A stretch of DNA of 64,000 nt from Rhipidocladum racemiflorum (Eukaryota > Streptophyta > Magnoliopsida > Poales > Poaceae): NCBI GenBank assembly GCA_036346355.1, contig CM070583.1, positions 806,001-870,000 on the forward strand, in the 5' to 3' direction. Position numbers and translations under genes: made by a program. Below are positions 1-10,730 of the stretch, piece by piece (position 1 is the stretch's first letter; each line of letters begins with the position of its first letter). The notes under the pieces were generated by a model. That model was given only the letters and a program-made list of their open reading frames with translations. It made no database searches and was not told where the DNA came from.

Positions 1-2069
1 AAACTTTGCCAACACATGGCACAACAGTTGAAAACAATCTTGCCAACACATGGCAATCATTGAATCATACGTGGGGTAAACTTTCAAGTACCAATTATCC
101 AATTTCAATCCATTTTTATGAAAATATCAAAACAGTTAACTAGTGATGGCGCACCAAGCCTCCCATGAATGCGGGAACGGCTTTTTGAAAAGATTGTCAC
201 CCTGCAGAGATGCATAGTTTTACTCACAAGATATATCTTCTCTTTTTGCATGGCCTTTTTGCACACTCCCTTTGGTGTGCCGCAGAAAGTCCATAACATA
301 ACTGTTACATTACCTAGCCCTAAAATTTACACCAGTCCAACGGTGACAAACCCTTATTATGGTGTCAGAATATATTTGTACACTCAGTACAACAAGTTAT
401 TTCACATTTCACTATCCCACTTCTCTCCATAGTAAGGCGTACACCATTGCATCAGCAAGCGTTATTCCCAACACCTCGGTGTGGACGCCCCTTCGAGGAA
501 TCCATACTAGAACATCCCATACTACTTCAGCCTTTCAATGTGCAAAGCTAGTTCTAAATAACCTAATAGGTTAAGGTCGTCCCATACAGGCCTTCATGGT
601 TGTACGGTTATCTTAGTCTGAAAACAACATAATAGTTTGGTCCTTAATGTGGCTTGCATGAAAAGTCTCTCTATATCTACGTGCAAGTATACTCTCGCAC
701 AACCGGCTATTGTCAATAGCTCGCCCGCGTTAAAATCATAGTTTTATTTCTATTTTTAGTAAAAATATCATTGATCACAATATTCCAACATGTCTAATTA
801 TTATTTTTAATATGTCAAATGTTTAAATTTATTACGAACAGCAAACCATTTCGTATCCCAATCTAAAGCATGACTAAGCAGATGCATGTAATTAATCGAG
901 TATACTCATTTACACATTTTCATGTGTTCATCCATGATTTAGAGTTTTCAATATTCACATGTCAATATTGATTAACGAAATCCCGTCAATAAATGTTATA
1001 TCTACCAATACCCACAAATAGCAAATTTTATGAAACATAGTGTATGTATGAAAACATTTAATAAAATATTTTTGAAATGTTAGGATCAATATGATCAAAG
1101 GGGTGCTTGCCTTGCTGGTTATTATTTGACACAAAATCAGGGTCGTAGTCAGTGTTATCGACGACGGAGTCTGAAATGTTGGAGTCTGCACGTTGTTCGT
1201 CGAGAAATAAAACCAATAGCAAATAGCAATTTTTCAATAAGGGCAAAAAGAAATCAGATATAAAACCAAATTAAAATTTATTATAGAAAACAAGGGTGGT
1301 TCAGAGTTAGGGTTTTAGGATTTTAGTCTTACGATTTTACTGTCTTGTCACTCCTACTTATTACTAACGGTCTTAGGCTAAGCTGTGACACGGTTGCTTG
1401 TTTTCTATGAATTGCTTATTCTTATTTTATAAATTCCAAGAAGCTAAATTATTTGGATTAATGAAATTAAGACATAAAGTTATTATGAAGTATGTTATGC
1501 AAATAGTACTTTAATCCTAAAGGAGTCGTGAGGTACTGATAATCATCAAATTAATGTATATAGAGTCTAGTTTTAGGCAACTGTTATAGGGCATAAGTTT
1601 TTGACTTTAAGAAGGTTCTGGTGATAAAATACTTTAGTTAATAATTTCTTATTGCTTAAGTTCATTTATTTGTATTATAGATTTTAGTATTTATATTACA
1701 CGATTTATGCTTTTTTAATAGGATTTAGGTGCAAAACATGTTATAATATAAATATTTCTATAGAACATGACAGTCTTGTCTTAGGGAGTATTCATAGGCT
1801 GGTCCTACCTGTGTTAGTGCTTATCTGTGATGTTCTATTCATTTCGAGAGGGCCAGCAATGCCTCCGCGTAAGACAAGGGAGAGGGCCTGCAGGCGGCTC
1901 ATGCAAAATATATATAAATATATATTCTCTGCCTAGCCTCTGCTCAGGAGACATAATCCCTTGCCAAGGGATTCGCCAGCCACTAAGCCTGCCCATGAAT
2001 CATTTCGAGAGATCAATTCTTTCTCTTTTGTTTTGAAAAAATAACGATGAACCATCATCCTCCAAGCGA
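1..2069. other. Intergenic, no gene recognised
   Basis: No open frame here resembles a known protein and all are short. The first 60 bases hold a direct duplication of a 14-base motif (TGCCAACACATGGC near 8 and 42). The stretch around 480-730 has moderately structured, less AT-rich sequence that could be the remains of an LTR element, but I see no LTR boundaries, primer site or coding domain. Between 750 and 1800 the sequence is AT-rich and featureless. Confidence 0.5.
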
Positions 2070-2077
2070 ATTATATT

Positions 2078-2320
2078 TAGGGGTGGATAACGAGCCAGTT
2101 GAACTTTTTTTCGAGCTTTCTTCGACACTGATTTATTCTTATTTATTATAGTCTTCTGTATTGTTTGAGACCCAACTCCGAACCGAGCTTAACGAGCCGA
2201 GCCGAAGTTGACTCTGGTTCCAAATCAACTAATTTTTATTTTAAAAGAAAAATGAATGTAATCAGAGCAATTTTAAAACGAGCCACCGAGCCAGCTCAAC
2301 GATCTTTTTTTCCGGCCCTA
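2078..2320. mobile_element. hAT-like MITE, 243 bp
   Basis: The segment begins TAGGGGTGG and ends CCGGCCCTA, imperfect terminal inverted repeats of about 10 bases. It is flanked by near-identical 8-base sequences, ATTATATT at 2070-2077 and ATTATACT at 2321-2328, differing at one position. An 8-base target duplication is the hAT signature. There is no coding capacity. The interior is built of repeated GAGCC motifs. The superfamily assignment is inference from duplication length and termini. Confidence 0.55.
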
Positions 2321-2737
2321 ATTATACTATTGTAGCTGCAACGCGTTTCCATGTCGTGATGAGGAAAGAAACGCATACACTTTAATTACCAGCAATGCAT
2401 GCCTTGCCTCCGTGTAATTCTTCTGCCGTTCGAATTAGGGAGCCACTGGCGAGACGCTGCTTCGTCTACGTCGCTTCAGTATTGCTTCTCAGAGGCCTGT
2501 ATCTGTATGTGGCTAAGCACAGTGCGTAAAGCATCGCTGGAGTAGTGATCTGTAAAAATGAGGGCTCATGGACATGGTGCCCAGGTCTCGAGGATTCCAA
2601 CCATTGGCATTGAAAAGGACAATCACCACGATAATCTGGGTCATTTTGCACATCAGCTTTCCCTCTGAAAAGGTTGTAATACCACATGCAGTGGCCAGTG
2701 GGTATAATTCTCTGCTTCTTTTCCTCTATCCAAGAAC

Positions 2738-2739
<2 letters not shown>

Positions 2740-2776
<37 letters not shown>
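2740..2776. repeat. (CT)n microsatellite
   Basis: About 18 uninterrupted CT dinucleotides. No gene is recognisable on either side. Confidence 0.95.
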
Positions 2777-2779
<3 letters not shown>

Positions 2780-4123
2780 CGGATAAAAAGCATGTAGAGA
2801 CAAGGGAATTATGTTATGCATATCAGCATACTCAGCAAGCAAGCACACACACCCAAAGCCAAAGGAAAAGGTGAAGAAATTCTGTGTGGTTTTGGTAGTG
2901 AAATGACGACATGTCCCGCATGTGGATTAAGTAAACTTTAAGATTAAGAGAGATCTAATCGTACACATAACAACACGTGACGTTGATTATGGATCCGATT
3001 CATCTAGAGCACTGCCGATTCGTTGAGAGGGGTAGGAAAGGCCGGCTTAAACTTTTAACTACAGGTTAAGATTACAGAAACTAGAGCCAAGCATCTAAGG
3101 GGTAGCTAAAACCACGAGCACACAGACGGCCTTGGTCACTCGCCAGTGCTCTTCTCCCATTACTGAAATGCCTCTTCTTCTTCCTTGATGTTCCCCATCT
3201 GAACAAGTTGTAGTTATGCATGCATGGGCTGCTATGCTCTGAAAAGCAATATAACCCGGGTGGTCAACGATGCGCTGCAAATCAATCGTGCATTGGACGA
3301 GCTGGAACATGGGCAGGTCACGGTGTCTCGATCAAGCGATGCAGTGGAGTACTGGAGCACAATGCAATGCCGTTTACACATCTCTGTGATGCCATCCACA
3401 ATTATAAACACACCGTGTTGCTGTCTCCAGTTGAATAAATCAAGCTGCTCCTATCTGACGAGCCTTCTTTTTTCTTCAGCCATGGCTCGTGATTACACGA
3501 AGCAAGCCCCTCCCCTGTGTTTCTGGGCGCAGATAGCACAGGTTGTTCTTGTTTAATCGATTTGGGCATGCGCTTGTCGTCCGGCCAGGCTTTCGTCAGG
3601 CATTCAGGCAATCAGGCAGGCATGCTAAACCAACAAATTAACAACAAGCGTGTTGCTACTGTTGCTGGTAACTTGTTCTGCTCCTCCTACCAGAGATGGA
3701 ATTGCCGGAATAGCATCTGAATGATATAATTCCGAGCAGAAAAATCATGGCAGGGTAGTAACTCGAGCTTAGCTATGGAGAAGCTGATGGAGGAAACAGA
3801 GGGAGATAGAGAAAGAGAGATATTTTCCCATGTTAAAAAATCCAACTCAAAATTTAAATCAAAGCTTTTTCGATTTGGGAACTTTTTTATTTGAATTTTT
3901 TTATTTAGATTTTTCATGTTGAATTTTAAATCAAAACTTTTCAAGTATGATTCCCATCGACGTCCCTCCCCGCCCACGCTGCGTTCCGATACTCCGGCCA
4001 GAACCCCACCGCCCGCCCCTCCACAAGCAGGCATGAACGCATTTGTGCCAATATGCATGAATCTAATCAAGACATGCAACTCTGTGACACTACCAAAATT
4101 GATGTACAGGTGCCAGCACAATT
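2780..4123. other. Intergenic, no gene recognised
   Basis: Short open frames only, none with recognisable domains. At 3830-3960 there are AT-rich direct repeats of an AATTTAAATCAAAGCTTTT-like unit. Nothing else supports a feature. Confidence 0.5.
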
Positions 4124-4583
4124 CTTTTTTTTTTTAGAACAGACAAGCTGTATTAAATAAAGATAGGTAGAGTACAGAGTGCAAGAGAATGCACTAGGCA
4201 GGCAGAGTACAGCAGAGAGGAGAAGAGGAAAAAGACAAAAAGAAAAGGAAGAGGAGGAGAAACAGAAAGGCAGGCCAATCAGGTCAACCCCAAAGAAAAA
4301 ATAATTTTAAGTCTTCGGGGCCCCGCAAAGGACCAAAGTCGAAAGTCGTCCTTGATGTCCCGAAGAATTTCGTCGTTGGATCTCCAAACATTTCGAAAGA
4401 TTATGTGATTATGTTCTTTCCACCACCTCCAGCAGGTGAGGATAATCAGACTTTTTACCCCCTTTCGACCCTCGGGTTGGTCGTCTATCTGCTGTATGGT
4501 CCACTGTTCTAAATTGGTAGTAGGCTTCCAATGTTGTGGCGATAGTGATGGTAAGCGTATCCACTGGAGCATAAATAATTTTG
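4124..4583 (-). pseudogene. 5'-truncated LINE 3' end (ORF2 C-terminus)
   Basis: On the minus strand the frame ending near 4279 reads through a motif typical of the extreme C-terminus of plant LINE ORF2 proteins, including ILTCWRWWKEHNHIIFRNVW and later DDFRLWSFAG. This matches the usual W-x-x-WK-x-RN-x-x-xF pattern after the zf-RVT region. About 140 bases downstream on the minus strand is a poly(A) tail, seen as the T run at 4126-4136. That fits a 5'-truncated target-primed insertion. A candidate target duplication is CAATTCTT near 4120 and near 4577. Reverse transcriptase and endonuclease domains are absent, so the copy is dead. Confidence 0.7.
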
Positions 4584-4835
4584 GCAATTCTTAAGATCCC
4601 CTGAAAACATTTATAAGGCACGGTTTGACTTAGTGCGGTCTTCGAAGTTGAACTTTGACCGTTAATTTCCTTTATAATACTTTATTCATAGCTACAAAAT
4701 CATAACCAAGTTGGAGATCGTCAGATTACTCCTTCCAATTAGTCTTGAGTTCCATGGTTAAAACCGAACAGTACTGAAGCCAAGCAATACATCCATTCTT
4801 TCCCTTGATGTTCTTGTCTGGTTTTGCGTTCTCAA

Positions 4836-4879
<44 letters not shown>
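4836..4879. repeat. (AAT)n microsatellite
   Basis: About 14 tandem AAT/TAA units. Confidence 0.95.
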
Positions 4880-4881
<2 letters not shown>

Positions 4882-5099
4882 GATGCTTCAAGTTTGGTTT
4901 CTTAATCAGTTCTTCCAACACGACAGGGAGCTGCATCCGACGGCAGCAGGCAATTTGATACAATTTAAATGACCACGACACAACTGGGGAGTAATATTGT
5001 AATGCGATGCATTTGCCTGAACTATCGTCAGCTTCGTTCCTTCCTGGAAGGGCACTAACAACTAGGGATAATGATCGACGCAACAACTTGATGAGCATC

Positions 5100-5688
5100 C
5101 TTGCAGAATTCTTCTTAACCCAATGTAGCCTTATCTAGCACAAAACATTCTTTCGGTGCAGTGTGGCAAGACACTGTTCATCCAGCATCTAAAACTTTCT
5201 TTTCATCACAATTATAGAGCTCGGCGAAAAGAAAACTGAATCTCCGTGCAAGGAGAAATCAACAGAAATGCCATGGAAGACAACTCAGAGAGATGTATTG
5301 AGGCATATAAAGCAAGGTTTATATCATCTGCACAACGACCGGAAAAGGAGTCGTGACTGACACAAGAACTCCTCATAATACAGGAAGAAGACCACGGACA
5401 CATTACATGTATGAAAAATCCTATCAAATTCTCGTGTACAAGGGGCGAAGCATATGTACATGTTCACGCCGTCAAGCCTCTATTTTTATCAATCTGATCC
5501 TGAAAATGTCGTTGCAGTCGCAGCTTTCGACATAGTTTTCGCCAGGTCCGAAGCCTCTCCTCCCACTCACCATCTTCTTCTTGGATTATATTTACCATTC
5601 TAGAAAGGAACACAGCGCAGCTCACTGCATTGGGAAACCTTCTCGGCTCCCCCAACAGCAACACAATTCATGCGGAGATTGCACTGCA
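5100..5688 (-). other. Probable 3' UTR / downstream region of the phytolongin gene
   Basis: The DNA immediately 3' of the phytolongin stop codon has no other gene-like frame. It is moderately AT-rich and probably includes the 3' untranslated region. I cannot place the polyadenylation site confidently. Confidence 0.35.
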
Positions 5689-6450
5689 TCACCCAGAAAC
5701 ACACTGGAAACCCTTACAGACGGCGAGCCAGGCGGCGAACAGCACCAAACAAACGACGGCATCGACAGCGACGATGATTTTCACACGGCGCGCCCACAAT
5801 GACCGGGATGACTGCTGCCGTCGTAGCCTGGATTGGCTTGTGCTCCGCTCCAACGACAAGCCGCCTGCCTCCTCTGGTGGCACATCTATCCTCAACCCCC
5901 TAGTGCCATGGTGCTCATCCTCGCCATCCCCCGCGGACGATGCCTTGTCCTTCGCCTTGTCCTTCGCCTTCTTCTTGTCCTTCCTGCCACCACCCTTCCC
6001 CAGCAATGGCACCTTCGACGACGTGCAGCTCGTGCTGTCACTCGACCCTGCCCTCTCCGCACTTTCCTCGAGGACGAACGCCGCATGGGGCATCTTCTCG
6101 AGCGAAGCCACCAGCCTCTGGACGGCAGGTACCAGCGAGCTGTGAAGGCCATTCCTGTTTGTGTTCCTGAAGAACACTTCTCGCACACGCTCCAGGAACT
6201 GCAAAGCGCCGGCATTCCCGATGCTCGGATCGATGATGGCGAAGAACGCGTGCCCATCGGCCATCAGATAGCCGTAGCTCCTCGACCCCGCCGTGTGGAT
6301 GTAATGCCGGTGATAGGATGGCGCGTTCTCGAGGCAGAGCGCGGCCGTGGTCTCCATCTGCGGGTCGCCGTCTTTGCTGTTGTAGCAGTATATGACCTTC
6401 TTCCCCTTAGCAATGCAACAGTACACCGTGTTGTCGGCCGACGAGCTCAT
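5689..6450 (-). CDS. Phytolongin (Phyl1-type longin-domain SNARE-like protein)
   Basis: Single-exon gene encoding 253 residues. Phytolongins are plant-specific longin proteins that lack the SNARE motif of VAMP7-type proteins. They carry a Phyl domain and a C-terminal anchor and are thought to act in endomembrane trafficking. Residues 8-120 look like a longin domain, opening with NTVYCCIAKGKKVIYCY. A Phyl-type linker follows with KVPLLGK at 146-152 and a lysine-rich KDKKKAKDKAKDK at 158-170. Residues 223-245 form a hydrophobic tail anchor, followed by eight residues. I chose the ATG at 6448-6450 because it lies just before the longin fold and gives the usual family length. The frame stays open upstream, and an earlier ATG at 6537 would add 29 residues without homology. 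No frameshift or stop is visible. Assignment to the Phyl1 rather than Phyl2 subgroup is by recalled similarity. Confidence 0.85.
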   Translation of the reverse strand: MSSSADNTVYCCIAKGKKVIYCYNSKDGDPQMETTAALCLENAPSYHRHYIHTAGSRSYGYLMADGHAFFAIIDPSIGNAGALQFLERVREVFFRNTNRNGLHSSLVPAVQRLVASLEKMPHAAFVLEESAERAGSSDSTSCTSSKVPLLGKGGGRKDKKKAKDKAKDKASSAGDGEDEHHGTRGLRIDVPPEEAGGLSLERSTSQSRLRRQQSSRSLWARRVKIIVAVDAVVCLVLFAAWLAVCKGFQCVSG

Positions 6451-7350
6451 CCGAGCGTCCTCCTCGGCGATCTCAACCTCAAGGGGCTTGGCGCCTGTGG
6501 ACACCAGCTTCAAAGACTTGGATCGGCGAGAATTCATCAGAGTCTCCGAAGCAACCGCCCCTCTCCCCTTCTTACCGACGACACCAGCCTGCCCCAATTC
6601 AATCCCACAGGAACCCGGGTCCTCTCTGACAGAATCCACAGCTGACACAACAGAAAAAAACCACACCCAAAATCCGGCAGCGATTCAGGCCGGGTTCACC
6701 CCGGCGAGCGGCGACCTCCTGGCAGACGACGGCAGGACCACGGACCAAGAACTGGAAATCAGCAGCCCACAGTTAGTATTCAATTTCACCCCCATTCCGT
6801 GCGAAGACTACACCATACCATGAAACTACCATTACTACCAAGAACTGGACCGACACAGCATTTCCACCCATTACTACCATGAAACTAGGCATCAAGAATC
6901 AAGAAAAGACCATTTCTTGATCACCTATTTGTAGCACAGCCTAAAGAATGCGCCCCCCAAAAAAGTGTCCTGGGGAAAATACCTGGGGAAAAAATGGCGC
7001 CGCCGCCGCCGCCGCGCGAGGGGGTGGGGGACGGATGAGAAGATCGGGGAGAAGGAAGCAGCAGCCTTGTCGCGGATGCAGACTTCGATAGGAACGGTGG
7101 TGAGGGAGGGATACCAGGGGAAGGGGAGTTTTCAGAATTTGACACTCTTTAAAATTCGCATTTCGGAATTTGACACTCTGGCCCACTGTCATACACACAG
7201 ACGGTCCCATATGTCATCCAAATGAAAGAAGGCCATGAATTGAGTGTCAGTCAAATATTCCCAGGGAAGGGGAGGGGAGGGGGGGGTTATTCATGGAAGG
7301 CGAAGACTCGGCCTGTGTGGGGATTTGACTGAGCAACCACAAGAGGAGCT

Positions 7351-7386
<36 letters not shown>

Positions 7387-8086
7387 TGACGCGGTTTGGG
7401 GTTGAGCATCGCCGTCTTCCTCCTGCAAACTGTCCAAAGCTAAAAAAGTTCAGCACCGAAAAAATCTCCAGTTATTTTCGTAGTAAAACAAAATATAGTC
7501 TTTTTTTTTAAAAAAAAATGATCAGAATACTGATATTTATTATAATAAGATAGCAACCGGCTACAGCCATAAATCCACACATCCACACACGTCGCAGAAA
7601 GAATCACAGATAACTCGCGCATTCACCGGCCGCGCAAGCACTCGGTTCGTAAAATGTAACCCTTTTTTTTTTTTAAGTAGCATCGAGACGCTATTTGGTC
7701 TAACCTAGAAATCTATTGTTTCGACCATACTTGTATCTTTTTGTTTTAGAAAAAAAATAGCGAGATCAATCCCTATCGTGTGCACTTCTTTCTTTACCCA
7801 ATTTTACCGAGTTTTGTCATACTTTTTCTCGAGTAACCATTCTATTTTCCGGCATACTCTTATCGTCTCTTGACTCTCAAACTGTCGTATCGCACCGCTG
7901 TATTAGCTTCGTATTAATCATCTTCACTTCTCTACTATGTGCAGAAGAACTGAATCTTATTACAATTCATATCCATCTCCATATATGGATACATTTTGAC
8001 GATAAACCTCCTAATAAATCACTTCACAGGAAAAACAAATATATATATCTTAGATATTTAGTCTTTAAAAAATGATTTAAAACTGC
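6451..8086. promoter_or_regulatory. 5' flank of the phytolongin gene
   Basis: Putative 5' UTR and promoter of the minus-strand phytolongin gene. It contains a (GCC)n-rich stretch near 6994-7016 and a (GA)n/(CT)n microsatellite at 7353-7382, a common feature of plant 5' UTRs and core promoters. Beyond about 7500 the DNA becomes AT-rich intergenic sequence with nothing recognisable until the retrotransposon insertion. No start site can be assigned. Confidence 0.4.
7353..7382. repeat. (GA)n microsatellite
   Basis: About 15 uninterrupted GA units. On the coding strand of the phytolongin gene this is a CT-rich tract about 0.9 kb upstream of the start codon. Confidence 0.9.
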
Positions 8087-8091
8087 ATGGG
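8087..8091. repeat. Target-site duplication, left copy (ATGGG)
   Basis: Perfect 5-base match to 28108-28112. The two copies sit immediately outside the outermost LTR ends. The whole 20-kb block therefore behaves as one insertion. Confidence 0.85.
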
Positions 8092-10714
8092 TGAAAGGAC
8101 CGGGATGTCGGCCTAGAGGGGGGGTGAATAGGCGATTACAAAATTATACCCAATTTAAATTAATCTATCAGAGATAATGCGGAAGCAAAGGGTACAATTA
8201 AGTTTTGCAATTTAAACAATTTACCCGAGATACCAACCCGACACTCGGATATTTGGTCCGGATACTCCGGTATATCCTGATACTCGGATCAATATCTGGA
8301 TACTCGGGTTGCCTGCTTCGGTCGAACAGAGCACACGCAATAAAATTAAGCACGACTTCGATTCTAGTGATATAAATTACTCTCTTGCAACAAAGCAAGT
8401 ATACAAGCAATAATAGATGCGGTAGAAGCAATCTAATCAATCTAAGCACAAGAATCGAAGACAAATTAAACAAGTGAGTAAAAGAGGAAACCGAAGGAGA
8501 CACGAAGATTTGTTCCTCGTTCGGATCCTTGAGGGGATCCTACGTCTCCGCTGAGGCGGCTCGGTCACACTTGAGCCGGGGTCTCTTTCAACCCTTGTCC
8601 TCCCTGTTGCACTTGGCACTCGGCGACTGGCCACCCAAGACTCGGAGTCTCTTTCAACTCGCTAGCCGCTCGTCGTTGCACCTTGCATACGCCTGGCTTC
8701 ACTTCTTTGATACCTTTCCTCGCGGAGGCGAATCCGCCTTCACAAACTTCCCACTGGCGCACCACACCAAGTTGGTGGCTCGTAGGCGACCTCCTAGCCG
8801 TCTAGGAGTCCTCAATCTCCAAGAGTAACAAATACTCTCGAAGAACTCACTTAGAATCAACCTCAAGTGCTCAACAACTCAAATCACACTTAACCCTAGC
8901 ACTACCCACTCTCACACCCAACCCTTCACTCAAAAGGGGATCACTAAGATCTTAGGATTAGAGGGGCTTTGGGGCTCAAGATCACCAAGAAAACACCTCA
9001 ATACACCCAAAGAAACATCCCCAACGGCTACTTTGAAGTGGGCAAGAAGGGGCTTTAAATAGCCATCCCAAAAAAACTAGCCGTTTGGGACCGAAATGGG
9101 CAACCCGGAGACTCCGGATAAAACCCCGGAGACTCTGGATCATCCGGATACTCCGGAATCATCCGGATACTCCGGATAACCCGGAGACTCCGGGTTACAA
9201 CCCGGATACTCCGGATCTCCCAGCAAGACGCAAAGACCCGGACAACGGGCATAACTTTTGACTCCTGACTCCGATTTGGCAAATTCGGACTTTTCGGAAA
9301 GCTATGAACGGTGGCTATCCAACTAACAAGGTCTCACTACCCAAATCCAAAAGGATCAAATCAGATTTCACAAAGAATCCACAAGGAGACCTCAAATTCT
9401 CACTTTCCAAAACCACCAACACTTCGATCCCTCACACCAACCCACCTACACCTAGGTGAACACGGTGTGACTTGGGTTTCTCAACCTTAGACAAGGATAG
9501 ACCACTTTTGAGCACTTGAGACATGTCTAAGTAATTTCAACGATTGCATCCCTCTTAATAGTACGGCAATCCTTAGACTCAAATTTAAACACAAAATCTA
9601 AGTCTTACACTAAGCTTACATGCCGACTTTTTGGATGCACTGCATGATGACGTTTTCACAAAGATTGATGACGCCCTTCGTCTTGTCAACCTCGACGCGA
9701 TTCACCTCATGAGACTCTCGTCCTCTCCGACCTTGACCTCGATCATCACCAAGACGATCCTCACGCCAAGTCGTTCTTGACTTAGTCCTCACTCTTGGTG
9801 ACACCGCTGCCTTATTTGACTTTGACTCGATTGTCATCCTTCAAACCATCTTGGTCATCATACACACAGCTTTGGGACCTAACTCTTATCAAAGCACTCA
9901 AAGAAACATATTAGTCCCACAAGCTTAAAAGATATATTGAATAAATTGATAATAACAAGTGTTTCATATCAAGAAGCACAATATGAATGGAAACACTTGA
10001 CAATAGAAATATTCTCTGCTAAGTGCATCATGATGAATATATGATTGATCTAATCTGCACTAGAGAGATAATTGCCAATATGAAGAATCAATTAAATCAT
10101 GGCAAGGACCACAGACTTTGCTTAAATGAAGCACATGATAGAATATACACGAATTACACATGTGCAAACAATATTTGGAATGCTTGAGTAAATAATGTAA
10201 TCCAATTCTAGATTAAACTTCACTAAGAGAGGTGCATTAGAAGATACACAACTAAGACATGTATGCACCAAGTCAATATGAAGCAATGAAGTTTAACTCT
10301 AGTTAACACAAGCATATTAAAAACAAAACACATAATGAACTCAAATGAATATATATATGCACAAGCAATTATGACATGAATCAATGTGCACATATGAAAT
10401 CAACAAGTTACTTAGAGTTCAATATGCATTTGCTAAAGAGGAATGCAATGACAAATATGGAAGGAATACCGAGATTGCATACCTCATTTTGCTTAACCAT
10501 CCCAATTGATTTTCCTCTAAAATAGATGAGACTAATGTTCAACTAGGCAATAAACATGTTAGTCTCATAACAATATAAACATATTAGAGGTTTGTCTTTT
10601 GTTAAGCATTAAGTTAAGCATTTGTACAATTACATTGATTGACATTACATGCGTTTGTTATTAATCGTTTATCATTAATCACCAAAACAACATAAGTGCC
10701 TAGACGCACTTTCA
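8092..10714 (-). repeat. LTR copy A (3'-most in element orientation), 2623 bp
   Basis: Bounded by TGAAAGGACCGGGATG on the left and GACGCACTTTCA on the right. It shares nearly its whole length with copies B and C. It has two clusters of CCGGATACTCCGGA-like palindromic repeats (about 8220-8310 and 9095-9225). Short open frames near 8529-8828 recur in all three LTRs but are interrupted differently and look non-coding. Confidence 0.9.
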
Positions 10715-10715
10715 A

Positions 10716-10730
10716 TCTCCCTCTTTTTGG
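10716..10730 (-). other. Polypurine tract, unit 1
   Basis: On the minus strand the bases directly before the LTR read CCAAAAAGAGGGAGA, a purine-rich run suited to priming plus-strand synthesis. Confidence 0.75.

Noticed and set aside
5833..6645. 270-codon plus-strand frame opposite the phytolongin gene
   Set aside because: It is a GC-driven shadow of the minus-strand gene, with no recognisable domain, while the minus strand encodes a clear longin protein.
6451..6666. N-terminal extension of phytolongin to 6666
   Set aside because: The codon at 6664-6666 is GTG, not ATG, and the extension has no family similarity.
8529..8828. Roughly 100-codon frame repeated in all three LTRs
   Set aside because: It lies inside the LTR, is broken differently in each copy, and has no similarity to a known protein. 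Repetition follows from LTR duplication.
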